Shown here piece after piece: positions 11,871 to 24,560 of a DNA stretch of 64,000 nucleotides. The first letter of the stretch is position 1. Each line of letters begins with the position of its first letter. The notes below the pieces were generated by a model. It was given only the letters and a program-made list of their open reading frames with translations. It had not been told where the DNA came from and ran no database searches. Position numbers and translations under genes: made by a program. Source of the stretch: Limnomonas spitsbergensis (lineage: Eukaryota; Chlorophyta; Chlorophyceae; Chlamydomonadales); contig JAYJMM010000113.1 in NCBI GenBank assembly GCA_037349105.1, forward strand, positions 248,001-312,000, given 5' to 3'.

Positions 11871-12489
11871 TGAGGGTCTTACTAGGGATTTGTTCACACT
11901 GCAGGGATGCCACTGTGCCAGGCCTGCCAAGGGACTCAACTCCAGGCTAGATATCAGGCCACCCAAGTGAATCCTCATCTGGTTAGATATCAGGCCACCC
12001 ATGTGACTCGTTATCAGGTTGGATATTAGGCCAGCAAAGTGTGACTTGAGGACTCATGGCTGATTCATTCAGGACTGGACTGGATTTCCCCGCAAGGCTG
12101 CAGATTGTGCGCAACAATTGCTAAAGCGGAGGACCGTGCGTCTTGATATCTTGCTCGCTGTTCACCCAAGCAATCTTATCGACGAACAATATACATTGGT
12201 GTCCTGATTGCAACTTATTTAAGGGTATTGATTGCTTTTTATACCAATGGGTACTTTATGCTTCTTATCCATGGTTGATGCACTAACCAACTTATGATTG
12301 TACGGTATGCCTAAACCAAGCATCCTCATTAGAGGACAGTGCGTGCTGACATCCTGGTCGCTCTTCACCCAAGCAGGAGTCTTATGAGCCGTGTCAGATC
12401 GCCTGAGACGTTTCCTGGCCATCTCTGCCTGTGTTCAAAGAGCCAGTGCCCAGCAGTGGTGGGGCAAAGAGCTGACAGTCCAGGGGCGA

Positions 12490-15400
12490 GCTGGCGAGGG
12501 GGAAGCCTGCTGCATGGTAAGCTTAGGGTTGAGGGTTGAGCCGGGGAGGGGTGAGCCTGCTGCATGGTGGGCTTAGGGTTGAGGGTTGAGCCGTGGAGGG
12601 GTGAGCCTGCTGCATGGTGGGCTTAGGGTTGAGGGTTGAGCCGGGAGGGGTGAGCCTGCTTGCATGGTGGGCTTAGGGTTGAGGGTTGAGCCGGGGAGGG
12701 GTGAGCCTGCTGCATGATGGGCTTAGGGTTGAGGGTTGAGCCGAGGAGGGGTGAGCCTGCTGCATGATGTTCTAGGGTTGAGGGTTGAGCCGGGGAGGGG
12801 TGAGCCTGCTGCATGGTGGGCTTAGGGTTGAGGGTTGAGCCGGGGAGGGGTGAGCCTGCTGCATGATGGGCTTAGGGTTGAGGATTGAGCCGGGGAGGGG
12901 TGAGCCTGCTACATGATGGGCTTAGGGTTGAGGGTTGAGCCGGGGAGGGGTGAGCCTGCTGCATGGTGGGCTTAGGGTTGAGGGTTGAGCCGGGGAGGGG
13001 TGAGCCTGCTGCATGGTGGGCTTAGGGTTGAGGGTTGAGCCGGGGAGGGGTGAGCCTGCTGCATGGTGGGCTTAGGGTTGAGTATTGAGCCGGGGAGGGG
13101 TGAGCCTGCTGCATGGTGGGCTTAGGGTTGAGGGTTGAGCCAGGGAGGGGTGAGCCTGCTGCATGATGGGCTTAGGGTTGAGGGTTGAGCCGGGGAGGGG
13201 TGAGCCTGCTGCATGGTGGGCTTAGGGTTGAGGGTTGAGCCGTGGAGGGGTGAGCCTGCTGCATGGTGGGCTTAGGGTTGAGGGTTGAGCCGGGGAGGGG
13301 TGAGCCTGCTTGCATGGTGGGCTTAGGGTTGAGGGTTGAGCCGGGGAGGGGTGAGCCTGCTGCATGGTGGGCTTAGGGTTGAGGGTTGAGCCAAGGAGGG
13401 GTGAGCCTGCTGCATGATGTTCTAGGGTTGAGGGTTGAGCCGGGGAGGGGTGAGCCTGCTGCATGGTGGGCTTAGGGTTGAGGGTTGAGCCGGGGAGGGG
13501 TGAGCCTGCTGCATGATGGGCTTAGGGTTGAGGATTGAGCCGGGGAGGGGTGAGCCTGCTACATGATGGGCTTAGGGTTGAGGGTTGAGCCGGGGAGGGG
13601 TGAGCCTGCTGCATGGTGGGCTTAGGGTTGAGGGTTGAGCCGGGGAGGGGTGAGCCTGCTGCATGGTGGGCTTAGGGTTGAGGGTTGAGCCGGGGAGGGG
13701 TGAGCCTGCTGCATGGTGGGCTTAGGGTTGAGGGTTGAGCCGGGGAGGGGTGAGCCTGCTGCATGGTGGGCTTAGGGTTGAGGGTTGAGCCAGGGAGGGG
13801 TGAGCCTGCTGCATGATGGGCTTAGGGTTGAGGGTTGAGCCGGGGAGGGGTGAGCCTGCTGCATGATAGGCTTAGGGTTGAGGATTGAGCCGGGGAGGGG
13901 TGAGCCTGCTACATGATGGGCTTACGGTTGAGGGTTGAGCCGGGGAGGGGTGAGCCTGCTGCATGGTGGGCTTAGGGTTGAGGGTTGAGTCGGGGAGGGG
14001 TGAGCCTGCTGCATGGTGGGCTAAGGGTTGAGGGTTGAGCCGGGGAGGGGTGAGCCTGCTGCATGGTGGGCTTAGGGTTGAGGGTTGAGCCGTGGAGGGG
14101 GAAGCCTGCTGCATGGTGGGCTTAGGGTTGAGGGTTGATCCGGGGAGGGGTGAGCCTGCTGCATGGTGGGCTTAGGGTTGAGGGTTGAGCCGTGGAGGGG
14201 TGAGCCTGCTGCATGGTGGGCTTAGGGTTGAGGGTTGAGCCGGGAGGGGTGAGCCTGCTTGCATGGTGGGCTTAGGGTTGAGGGTTGAGCCGGGGAGGGG
14301 TGAGCCTGCTGCATGATGGGCTTAGGGTTGAGGGTTGAGCCGAGGAGGGGTGAGCCTGCTGCATGATGTTCTAGGGTTGAGGGTTGAGCCGGGGAGGGGT
14401 GAGCCTGCTGCATGGTGGGCTTAGGGTTGAGGGTTGAGCCGGGGAGGGGTGAGCCTGCTGCATGATGGGCTTAGGGTTGAGGATTGAGCCGGGGAGGGGT
14501 GAGCCTGCTACATGATGGGCTTAGGGTTGAGGGTTGAGCCGGGGAGGGGTGAGCCTGCTGCATGGTGGGCTTAGGGTTGAGGGTTGAGCCGGGGAGGGGT
14601 GAGCCTGCTGCATGGTGGGCTTAGGGTTGAGGGTTGAGCCGGGGAGGGGTGAGCCTGCTGCATGGTGGGCTTAGGGTTGAGTATTGAGCCGGGGAGGGGT
14701 GAGCCTGCTGCATGGTGGGCTTAGGGTTGAGGGTTGAGCCAGGGAGGGGTGAGCCTGCTGCATGATGGGCTTAGGGTTGAGGGTTGAGCCGGGGAGGGGT
14801 GAGCCTGCTGCATGGTGGGCTTAGGGTTGAGGGTTGAGCCGTGGAGGGGTGAGCCTGCTGCATGGTGGGCTTAGGGTTGAGGGTTGAGCCGGGGAGGGGT
14901 GAGCCTGCTTGCATGGTGGGCTTAGGGTTGAGGGTTGAGCCGGGGAGGGGTGAGCCTGCTGCATGATGGGCTTAGGGTTGAGGGTTGAGCCAAGGAGGGG
15001 TGAGCCTGCTGCATGATGTTCTAGGGTTGAGGGTTGAGCCGGGGAGGGGTGAGCCTGCTGCATGGTGGGCTTAGGGTTGAGGGTTGAGCCGGGGAGGGGT
15101 GAGCCTGCTGCATGATGGGCTTAGGGTTGAGGATTGAGCCGGGGAGGGATGAGCCTGCTACATGATGGGCTTAGGGTTGAGGGTTGAGCCGGGGAGGGGT
15201 GAGCCTGCTGCATGGTGGGCTTAGGGTTGAGGGTTGAGCCGGGGAGGGGTGAGCCTGCTGCATGGTGGGCTTAGGGTTGAGGGTTGAGCCGGGGAGGGGT
15301 GAGCCTGCTGCATGGTGGGCTTAGGGTTGAGGGTTGAGCCGGGGAGGGGTGAGCCTGCTGCATGGTGGGCTTAGGGTTGAGGGTTGAGCCAGGGAGGGGT

Positions 15401-18400
15401 GAGCCTGCTGCATGATGGGCTTAGGGTTGAGGGTTGAGCCGGGGAGGGGTGAGCCTGCTGCATGATGGGCTTAGGGTTGAGGATTGAGCCGGGGAGGGGT
15501 GAGCCTGCTACATGATGGGCTTACGGTTGAGGGTTGAGCCGGGGAGGGGTGAGCCTGCTGCATGGTGGGCTTAGGGTTGAGGGTTGAGTCGGGGAGGGGT
15601 GAGCCTGCTGCATGGTGGGCTAAGGGTTGAGGGTTGAGCCGGGGAGGGGTGAGCCTGCTGCATGGTGGGCTTAGGGTTGAGGGTTGAGCCGTGGAGGGGT
15701 GAGCCTGCTGCATGGTGGGCTTAGGGTTGAGGGTTGAGCCGGGGAGGGGTGAGCCTGCTGCATGGTGGGCTTAGGGTTGAGGGTTGAGCTGTGGAGGGGT
15801 GAGCCTGCTGCATGGTGGGCTTAGGGTTGAGGGTTGAGCCGGGGAGGGGTGAGCCTGCTTGCATGGTGGGCTTAGGGTTGAGGGTTGAGCCGGGGAGGGG
15901 TGAGCCTGCTGCATGATGGGCTTAGGGTTGAGGGTTGAGCCGAGGAGGGGTGAGCCTGCTGCATGATGTTCTAGGGTTGAGGGTTGAGCCGTGGAGGGGT
16001 GAGCCTGCTGCATGGTGGGCTTAGGGTTGAGGGTTGAGCCGGGGAGGGGTGAGCCTGCTGCATGATGGGCTTAGGGTTGAGGATTGAGCCGGGGAGGGGT
16101 GAGCCTGCTACATGATGGGCTTAGGGTTGAGGGTTGAGCCGGGGAGGGGTGAGCCTGCTGCATGGTGGGCTTAGGGTTGAGGGTTGAGCCGTGGAGGGGT
16201 GAGCCTGCTGCATGGTGGGCTTAGGGTTGAGGGTTGAGCCGGGGAGGGGTGAGCCTGCTGCATGGTGGGCTTAGGGTTGAGGGTTGAGCCGGGGAGGGGT
16301 GAGCCTGCTGTATTATGGGCTTAGGGTTGAGGGTTGAGCCAGGGAGGGGTGAGCCTGCTGCATGATGGGCTTAGGGTTGAGGGTTGAGCCGGGGAGGGGT
16401 GAGCCTGCTGCATGGTGGGCTTAGGGTTGAGGGTTGAGCCGTGGAGGGGTGAGCCTGCTGCATGGTGGGCTTAGGGTTGAGGGTTGAGCCGGGGAGGGGT
16501 GAGCCTGCTTGCATGGTGGGCTTAGGGTTGAGGGTTGAGCCGGGGAGGGGTGAGCCTGCTGCATGATGGGCTTAGGGTTGAGGGTTGAGCCGAGGAGGGG
16601 TGAGCCTGCTGCATGATGTTCTAGGGTTGAGGGTTGAGCCGGGGAGGGGTGAGCCTGCTGCATGATGGGCTTAGGGTTGAGGGTTGAGCCGAGGAGGGGT
16701 GAGCCTGCTGCATGATGTTCTAGGGTTGTGGGTTGAGCCGGGGAGGGGTGAGCCTGCTGCATGGTGGGCTTAGGGTTGAGGGTTGAGCCGGGGAGGGGTG
16801 AGCCTGCTGCATGATGGGCTTAGGGTTGAGGATTGAGCCGGGGAGGGGTGAGCCTGCTACATGATGGGCTTAGGGTTGAGGGTTGAGCCGGGGAGGGGTG
16901 AGCCTGCTGCATGGTGGGCTTAGGGTTGAGGGTTGAGCCGTGGAGGGGTGAGCCTGCTGCATGGTGGGCTTAGGGTTGAGGGTTGAGCCGGGGAGGGGTG
17001 AGCCTGCTGCATGGTGGGCTTAGGGTTGAGGGTTGAGCCGGGGAGGGGTGAGCCTGCTGCATGGTGGGCTTAGGGTTGAGGGTTGAGCCAGGGAGGGGTG
17101 AGCCTGCTGCATGATGGGCTTAGGGTTGAGGGTTGAGCCGGGGAAGGGTGAGCCTGCTGCATGGTGGGCTTAGGGTTGAGGGTTGAGCCGTGGAGGGGTG
17201 AGCCTGCTGCATGGTGGGCTTAGGGTTGAGGGTTGAGCCGGGGAGGGGTGAGCCTGCTTGCATGGTGGGCTTAGGGTTGAGGGTTGAGCCGGGGAGGGGT
17301 GAGCCTGCTGCATGATGGGCTTAGGGTTGAGGGTTGAGCCGAGGAGGGGTGAGCCTGCTGCATGATGTTCTAGGGTTGAGGGTTGAGCCGGGGAGGGGTG
17401 AGCCTGCTGCATGGTGGGCTTAGAGTTGAGGGTTGAGCCGGGGAGGGGTGAGCCTGCTGCATGATGGGCTTAGGGTTGAGGATTGAGCCGGGGAGGGGTG
17501 AGCCTGCTACATGATGGGCTTAGGGTTGAGGGTTGAGCCGTGGAGGGGTGAGCCTGCTGCATGGTGGGCTTAGGGTTGAGGGTTGAGCCGGGGAGGGGTG
17601 AGCCTGCTGCATGGTGGGCTTAGGGTTGAGGGTTGAGCCGGGGAGGGGTGAGCCTGCTGCATGGTGGGCTTAGGGTTGAGGGTTGAGCCGGGGAGGGGTG
17701 AGCCTGCTGCATGGTGGGCTTAGGGTTGAGGGTTGAGCCAGGGAGGGGTGAGCCTGCTGCATGATGGGCTTAGGGTTGAGGGTTGAGCCGGGGAGGGGTG
17801 AGCCTGCTGCATGGTGGGCTTAGGGTTGAGGGTTGAACCGTGGAGGGGTGAGCCTGCTGCATGGTGGGCTTAGGGTTGAGGGTTGAGCCGGGGAGGGGTG
17901 AGCCTGCTTGCATGGTGGGCTTAGGGTTGAGGGTTGAGCCGGGGAGGGGTGAACCTGCTGCATGATGGGCTTAGGGTTGAGGGTTGAGCCGAGGAGGGGT
18001 GAGCCTGCTGCATGATGTTCTAGGGTTGAGGGTTGAGCCGGGGAGGGGTGAGCCTGCTGCATGGTGGGCTTAGGGTTGAGGGTTGAGCCGGGGAGGGGTG
18101 AGCCTGCTGCATGATGGGCTTAGGGTTGAGGATTGAGCCGGGGAGGGGTGAGCCTGCTACATGATGGGCTTAGGGTTGAGGGTTGAGCCGGGGAGGGGTG
18201 AGCCTGCTGCATGGTGGGCTTAGGGTTGAGGGTTGAGCCGGGGAGGGGTGAGCCTGCTGCATGGTGGGCTTAGGGTTGAGGGTTGAGCCGGGGAGGGGTG
18301 AGCCTGCTGCATGGTGGGCTTAGGGTTGAGGGTTGAGCCGGGGAGGGGTGAGCCTGCTGCATGGTGGGCTTAGGGTTGAGGGTTGAGCCAGGGAGGGGTG

Positions 18401-19130
18401 AGCCTGCTGCATGATGGGCTTAGGGTTGAGGGTTGAGCTGGGGAGGGGTGAGCCTGCTGCATGATGGGCTTAGGGTTGAGGATTGAGCCGGGGAGGGGTG
18501 AGCCTGCTACATGATGGGCTTAGGGTTGAGGGTTGAGCCGGGGAGGGGTGAGCCTGCTGCATGGTGGGCTTAGGGTTGAGGGTTGAGCCGGGGAGGGGTG
18601 AGCCTGCTGCATGGTGGGCTTAGGGTTGAGGGTTGAGCCGGGGAGGGGTGAGCCTGCTGCATGGTGGGCTTAGGGTTGAGGGTTGAGCCGTGGAGGGGTG
18701 AGCCTGCTGCATGGTGGGCTTAGGGTTGAGGGTTGAGCCGGGGAGGGGTGAGCCTGCTGCATGGTGGGCTTAGGGTTGAGGGTTGAGCCGTGGAGGGGTG
18801 AGCCTGCTGCATGATGTGCTTAGGGTTGAGGGTTGAGCCGGGGAGGGGTGAGCCTGCTGCATGATGGGCTTAGGGTTGAGGGTTGAGCCGGGGAGGGGTG
18901 AGCCTGCTGCATGATGGGCTTAAGGTTGAGGGTTGAGTCGGGGAGGGGTGAGCCTGCTGCATGGTGGGCTTAGGGTTGAGGGTTGAGCCGGGGAGGGGTG
19001 AGTCTGCTGCATGGTGGGCTTAGGGTTGAGGGTTGAGCCGGGGAGGTGTGAGCCTGCTGCATGATGGGCTTAGGGTTGAGGGTTGAGCCGGGGAGGGGTG
19101 AGCCTGCTGCATGGTGGGGTAGGCGTTGAG
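12490..19130. repeat. 50-bp G-rich minisatellite, about 130 copies
   Basis: The unit runs GGCTTAGGGTTGAGGGTTGA, then GCCGGGGAGGGGTGAGCCTG, then CTGCATGGTG. Units are mostly identical; recurrent variants are CATGATGGG, CTTGCATGG (51 bp), GATGTTCTAGG (49 bp), GAGGATTGAG and CTACATGATG. The GATGTTCTAGG variant lies at 12761, 13411, 14360, 15010, 15960, 16610, 16709, 17359 and 18009, so spacing is 650 or 950 bp: a higher-order repeat. Each unit carries a canonical G-quadruplex pattern (four G-runs with loops of about 4, 7 and 1). The TTAGGG-like core resembles telomeric sequence but is not a true telomere repeat. The 80-123-codon minus-strand frames are by-products of the 150-bp (3 x 50) frame cycle. 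Confidence 0.97.
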
Positions 19131-19400
19131 GGGCGAGCTGGTTAGGGTAAAGCCTGCTGCATAGTGGGATGACCTGTTGCATTGAGGATGCTTGGGGAGC
19201 CTGCATGGGGCGAGTTGGCGAGTGGGGGGAACCAGGAAGCCTGCTGCATAGTGGGATGACCTGCTGCTTGGGGGAGCTCGCATGGGGTGAGCCAGCAAGC
19301 GGGGGGGACCAGGAGGCCTGCTGCATGGGGCGAGCCGGCAAGGAGAAGCCTGCTGTAATCTGTATGGTGATTGGTGAGGTGACCTCTGTTCTTAGATTGT
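19131..19400. repeat. Decayed edge of the 50-bp array
   Basis: Fragments such as gcctgctgcatagtgggatgacctg and gcatggggcgagc recur at irregular spacing, showing the array's 3' boundary has diverged. No gene is seen. Confidence 0.6.
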
Positions 19401-19465
19401 GGATGTTTCAACCTAACAGCCCCTTTCGAAAGGGCCAGTCCGAGCGCAATACCAGAGAAACTTGA

Positions 19466-20258
19466 GAAATCCGTGCGCGAGACGATGTAGTTGTGTTGAT
19501 TGCTGCGGGCGTCATGGTCCACATGCATCTAGAGATCACGCCCAAGTGCACTATTTTGATGATGATGGAGTCTGGCCTGGGTTGGATCATTGGATGTTTT
19601 GGAAGCAGGACAGCTCGCGCAGCTGGGTAGGTTGTCGAAGTAGCTGCATTGCTGTGACACCCAGCATTGGGTGGGCTTTGCTGGTCGAGTTCCTGGGAGC
19701 TCATCTTTCATTCATATGTTTCTTTTGCCAGGATGCAGCGACAGCCTTGAAGAGCTGCTGGGTCGTGACGGAGGGCGACAGTTCATGGCAGCATTCTCTA
19801 ACCGCAGAGCTGGCTAATGTGGAGCATATCAGGCAAGTACGGGATTTCCCTGATGTTTTTGTGTCCTTTATAGCGCCCCTGTTCCAGTCGATTGGCTATT
19901 AGGTCGGTGGGTGCTGCTGTCTGCCCTTGACTGAGCCATTGTCCTCTGCTGCTTTGTCTGACCATGTTTAGCCACATCTCCCTAGCCATTCAAACAACCA
20001 TATCGGTGTGACCCTTGCATGAGTACCTGTACAAACCAAACCCATCCCATGTCCCCAACTCCCAACCCTTGCTATCTACTTCGCTGCTTGTCGCAGGAAA
20101 GAATGCGAAACAGATCGTGTTAACGTACATTACCAGGGAATATCGAAGCCAGCGCTGCGTCTACCAATTGCCAGCAAGGTGCTTGTGACGCCCTTGGGGT
20201 ATCAGCCCAGCGAGTGCGAGGGTTCTGCCATGGACATGGCGCTGCAGCTAGAGTGAAC
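19466..20258 (+). CDS. Exon candidates of an unidentified gene (two competing models)
   Basis: Model 1: an open stretch to 19626 (contains MMMESGLGWIIGCFGSRTAR; donor gtaggt) joins in phase to 19739-19817, giving GDSLEELLGRDGGRQFMAAF and a TAA stop at 19815. Model 2: an exon at 19732-19831 (acceptor tttgccag, GC-type donor gcaagt; includes SWQHSLTAELANVEHIR) joins in phase to 20099-20258, which reads KVLVTPLGYQPSECEGSAMD and ends at TGA. Both are splice-consistent but use different frames of the same middle exon, so at most one is right. No family recognised. Confidence 0.35.
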
Positions 20259-21021
20259 ACCAGAGTGAATGCAGTATTGCTCAAGCGAAGAGAATCGACT
20301 CGTATTTTGCCTGAGTACCTGTGAAGGTCGAACAAAGCCTTCCATTTCCTGGATTTACTCCCTGGTGTAAAATCGTCGGTGACACTACCGGTATTGGGCA
20401 AAAACAAGTAATTACGTAGGGGAGAATGGGAGATCTTCCGGCGAATTCGTGAAATGTGTTGGTGTGATTTCCACATACCCCGAAACAGCGCGCCGCGACG
20501 CACATTACGGCTAGGCTTGAGCCATACTGGACGAAAATTAAATAAATCAGGCAACTTGGACGTCGCAATGGTGCAAATTCTTCATAATTTGGTGGAATGA
20601 GATGTTACAAAGATGAGATGACAAGGCATAAGCTGTGCGAACGAGCCCTTGAAGTAGGTGGTCTTAGACTACGTTACCACCGTTCGAATATCACACAGTG
20701 ATACTTGGAAATTTGGCCGTTCAATAGAAATCATGTGGCCGATACCGGGGTTGGTCGATTTGTCGGAGATCTGCAGAATCAACGCGAATCAGATGTATGC
20801 CAGATATTTTCCTAGTCAAAACCCTGATTGCCCAAAACCCGATATCTCAGCCATTTCAGCCAATAGAGCCACAACAGCTGGAGTACCATATCAAGCCGAC
20901 TCCCACCGCCTTTCAAAGAAGCTATTGCACAACCTCTTAAGCATCACTCATGCAATTCATGAACAGGAGGGACGAGATATTTGCGAATATTGCCCAAATC
21001 CAGAAGCAATCTTCCTGTATT
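20259..21021. other. Presumed promoter and 5' region of the RRM gene
   Basis: No convincing gene. The minus-strand open frames here have no protein-like features. The sequence is less GC-rich than its surroundings. It probably holds the promoter and 5' UTR of the RNA-binding protein gene starting at 21022, but no TATA box was identified. Confidence 0.4.
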
Positions 21022-23524
21022 ATGTCGTCTCCTAGCGAAAACGTCTCTTTCTCGGACGACGGCGCAGGCTCGGAGGACGTTTCAACGACACTGTGAGGAC
21101 TGAGGACGAGCCCGTGACTGTCCACGCCTGCCTTACACGCCGGGCTCGTGTGCCTTCATTCTTTGCGGCCCGGCCAGCAAACGGCTGAACCGTCCCTGCA
21201 TCTTTCACCCGCAGATATTTTGGAAACCTGCACCCATTCGTCCAGCAGAGCTCGCTAGAGGACCTGTGTGCTTACTTCGGTCCTGTTGAATCCGCTAAGG
21301 TCATCAAGGTGCGAGCTTCGTTGATGACAAGGGGGAGTCCTGAGAATTACGTCGTCGGTGACTCGTTCCGTTCACGCAACTACCACTGCGCACGAGTTTC
21401 TAATTTTAATGCATCCTGATTTCGCAGGATAAGGGTACCGGGACGAGCGCAGGCTATGGCTTTGTCAAGTTTTCTGAGCGGACCTTCGCTGAAGCCGCTC
21501 TACAGGCCCTGCACGGAAAGGCTTACCTGGGGCAAGAGTTGCGTGTTAACTGGGCATTACCCAACAACCACAAGGAAGATACCAGGTATGCCCCTCATTG
21601 TTGCTGAGATCCCGTGAGACAAGTACCGATATCGACCTGATCCGACGACAGGAGCCCCTTTCAGATGAAGCTTTGCACCGTCAATGGCTCTGTGAGCCCT
21701 GAAAGAAGATGCCCCTTCCCTGCAACAACACTTACCCCTTCGCTGCCCATCTTTGAATGCAGCCACCACTTCCATATCTTCGTTGGCGATCTAGGCTGCG
21801 AAGTAACGGACGCCATCTTGCACAGCACTTTCAGCACAGTTGGACAATGCTCGTGAGTGCTGCTGCCAATGTTGCCATGGCTACTGATCGCGAATGCTCT
21901 GGTGACAAGACTGCAGGGGCAGCCTGAGACTGCCTGAAGCTCTGACCAGGATACATTGATTAATCATTGGCGCCAATATCAGTTCACTCCTCCCTATGTC
22001 TGGGAAACTCATCTGGTGTCATGTTTGGTCCCCCTTTTTGCAGAGAGGCGAGGGTCATGTGGGACCATGGCACTGGCAGGTCCAAGGGGTATGGATTTGT
22101 CTCCTTCCGGGCCAAGGATGATGCTGAAGCTGCGGTGGAGCAGATGCAGGGCAAGCTGATTGGGTCTAGGCGGATCAGGGTGGGCTGGGCCCAGCACAAG
22201 CAGGAAGAAGGAGCTTCGCCCCGAGACAATGATGGGATTGACAGGTGATTGTCTAGCATTGCTGCTTCGTTTCCTGCCCTCATGTTCATTTCATGAACAG
22301 CGATTCTTGATTTCCTGCATGATGATTGACCTCTCTGGCAATGCAGGTCAGACCCTCTGAATACCAATGTGTATGTTGGGAACATATCTCCCGAGACAGA
22401 CGAGAACGACCTCAGGCACCACTTTGAAGGTGAACCTTGCATGTACGCTGTTTATGTCGAAAGTTGTTAATGGGGTATCCTGATGTGCAAGTGTGTGGCT
22501 CGCGACCCCTCAATTTCATGTAAACTGACACACAACCTGTCTGCAGTATTTGGCCCATTGGCTGAGATCAAGCTCCACAAGAAAGGAGGATATGGCTTTG
22601 TCAGGTTTGAGCTGCACGAGTCAGCTGTGGATGCCATCGCCAGGGGTCATGGCCACGAGTTGCAGGGCAGGGTGAGTTGACACCTGATGTACACATCATT
22701 TACACTGTACTTATAGTCTCTTGTTTAAGGGTCTTGATGATGTTTTGGTAATGCAAACATCTCACCTTAACTTGCCTTGGTCACTTCTCTGTGCAGGCGC
22801 TGAAGTGCGCTTGGGGAAAGAGCCTCTCTTCATCAGGAGCGCCCCCCACCAGCGTCCTGGCAGCCGGGCCTCCCTTCAACATGTCGGCGCCATTCCAAAC
22901 CCAAGGCACCCACACAAGCATGCGAAGCCTGCACAGTACCTCCAACACTGCCCAGAACAACGGTATGATGTCTCTGGTTGCTGCCGCCAACAGGGCGGCT
23001 GGCGACCCAGGCAGCCAGGCCTCGACGCTCATGGCAAACAGCATGCTGAGCATGGGGGCTGGCACGGCCAACCTACTGGCATACCAGGGCATCATGGACA
23101 ACTCACCGATGATGTTCAGCCAGGCTGACCTGTCCCAGGTGAGATTTCTCCTGGACGAAATGATATGGAGTATGTTAGTCGTGCATTACTGTCCTTTGTT
23201 CCTTCACACCTAAAAACATCATTTTGATGGCTGGTGGCCTGACTGGTCAAATTCGAATTTCCTGTGCAGGTGGAGATGTTGACTACCCAGATGCTGCTGC
23301 TCCAAAACCTGCAATCGCTGCAAGTGCAGCAAGACTGCATGGGTCTGCAGGCCATGGCTGCCTACAGCCACCCCATGTCCGCCGGGAGGCCATCCATGGA
23401 CAACAGCCTCATGTCCGGCAGGAACATGGCATCTGGCAGCTCTTTTTATGGCGGGAACCTGCTTAATTCAGGCTTGTTCTCCAGCCGCAATGCTTTTTCC
23501 AGCCGCAGTGGTCTTTCTGGCTGA
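21022..23524 (+). CDS. Three-RRM RNA-binding protein, UBP1/TIA-1-like
   Basis: Nine exons join in phase: 21022-21092, 21215-21308, 21428-21585, 21763-21852, 22044-22244, 22347-22429, 22547-22671, 22797-23138, 23270-23524; 472 residues. RRM1 (about residues 24-107) opens LYFGNL and has GYGFVKF. RRM2 (about 109-185) has HIFVGDL and RSKGYGFVSF. RRM3 (about 205-273) has VYVGNI and GYGFVRF. RRM2 followed by MWDHGTGRSKGYGFVSF closely matches plant oligouridylate-binding proteins (UBP1) and animal TIA-1. These bind U-rich RNA in nucleus and cytoplasm, affecting splicing, mRNA stability and stress granules. The ~200-residue tail is rich in Met, Ser, Asn and Gln with no fold recognised, which fits aggregation-prone TIA-1-type tails. 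The ATG is supported because the 71-nt first exon completes the first RNP2 codon across the intron. A paralogous family such as RBP45/47 is possible but less likely. Confidence 0.93.
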
Positions 23525-24340
23525 AAAAGCTGACTGCCTCAGGGTATGACCATCCATCAGTGCCGAGACGATTATTTTATGACATGAAATGGCCTTTCCG
23601 CCATATCTGTTTGTGCGTCCTTCAAGCCTTGTACTGCTGGTTATTAGAAGATTTGTTTGTTGCCTTTATCTACGCCACACAGCTTAGCAAGCTTTCTGCT
23701 AAACCGAGCCAATTTTTCTGTATTTAAACAATGGAGGGCTGCAGATATTTTTTGTTACTCATGTATCCTTTTGTTGGTTTGATCAAGTTTGCTGATGACT
23801 GCTGAGAGAAATGAAGCCGAGAGAGAAACGTTTTCACCACTTGTTCCCTTCCTATTCCATCCTTCTGAGAGCTTTTATCGAATTTTGTGTTTGATCTTCA
23901 TTCCACCATGGTGGACATGTTCTATTTTCATGGATGTTTTTTCTCAACTGATTTGAGCAACTGTTACCAGATGTCTAAATCTTCACAGTTGCATCACCTC
24001 ATCGATAGCTGGTGGTGTCTGAAGGTGCCCAGGGCAACCTCACTTATTTATGTCTTTCGAATGAGGATGTTTGTCTTGTCAACGCAGTTTATTGTAGTGC
24101 CTGTGATTCAGCGACAATCCGTGAGCATCAGGAGACGCTTGCATTGCCAATATCATGCCTCATCCAGATAGCACTCATGCTCACAAACTAGGGCAACGAC
24201 GTGCGATAGTATCCAGAACCCTTGTCTGTTTTATTGTGCACTGCTGCTGACACGGCTATTCGAGCAGAGCCACGAGGCGAACATTCATTGACACATGCAG
24301 TATCACGGATGAATAAGTGTATCCTGTGTATCATACGACG
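23525..24340 (+). other. 3' flank of the RRM gene, otherwise empty
   Basis: T-rich sequence follows the stop and probably contains the 3' UTR. I did not find a clear TGTAA polyadenylation signal of the green-algal type near the stop. No other gene is recognised up to the LINE remnants. Confidence 0.45.
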
Positions 24341-24344
24341 AGGA

Positions 24345-24560
24345 TCATACCGGATGAGTATGACAATGACGCTTCACCTCTGGGCCCTGCTCAAGAAGGC
24401 ACGGCCGTGTGGGCACCTGACTACAAAGAGTGTGGAGGGGAAATGGCATGAAACACACAAGGGGGCAGGACAAAAGAAAGAGGAGAAAAGTCAATGGCGT
24501 TACACCACTGGGCCATGCCGCAAAGCTCGGCCGCGTCGGTGTCCAACGGAAGGAAAAGTG
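24345..24560 (+). repeat. Two copies of the dispersed cassette
   Basis: ACCTCTGGGCCCTGCTCAAG at about 24379 and a diverged copy CACTGGGCCATGCCGCAAAG, then CTCGGCCGCGTCGG, at about 24505. Both are followed by purine-rich, A-rich sequence (gaaaag-type), as in the copy at 49737. Confidence 0.7.

Noticed and set aside
12623..18062. Series of 63-123-codon minus-strand ORFs (MQQAHPSPAQPSTL...)
   Set aside because: They are generated by the 50-bp repeat: three units make 150 bp, so each frame recurs. Same peptide phrases in every frame, no start context, no function.
12490..19130. CRISPR array
   Set aside because: Units are contiguous 50-bp copies with no unique spacers, and the window is eukaryotic.
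12490..19130. True telomere
   Set aside because: The core resembles TTAGGG/TTTAGGG but is embedded in a 50-bp unit and unique sequence continues on both sides.
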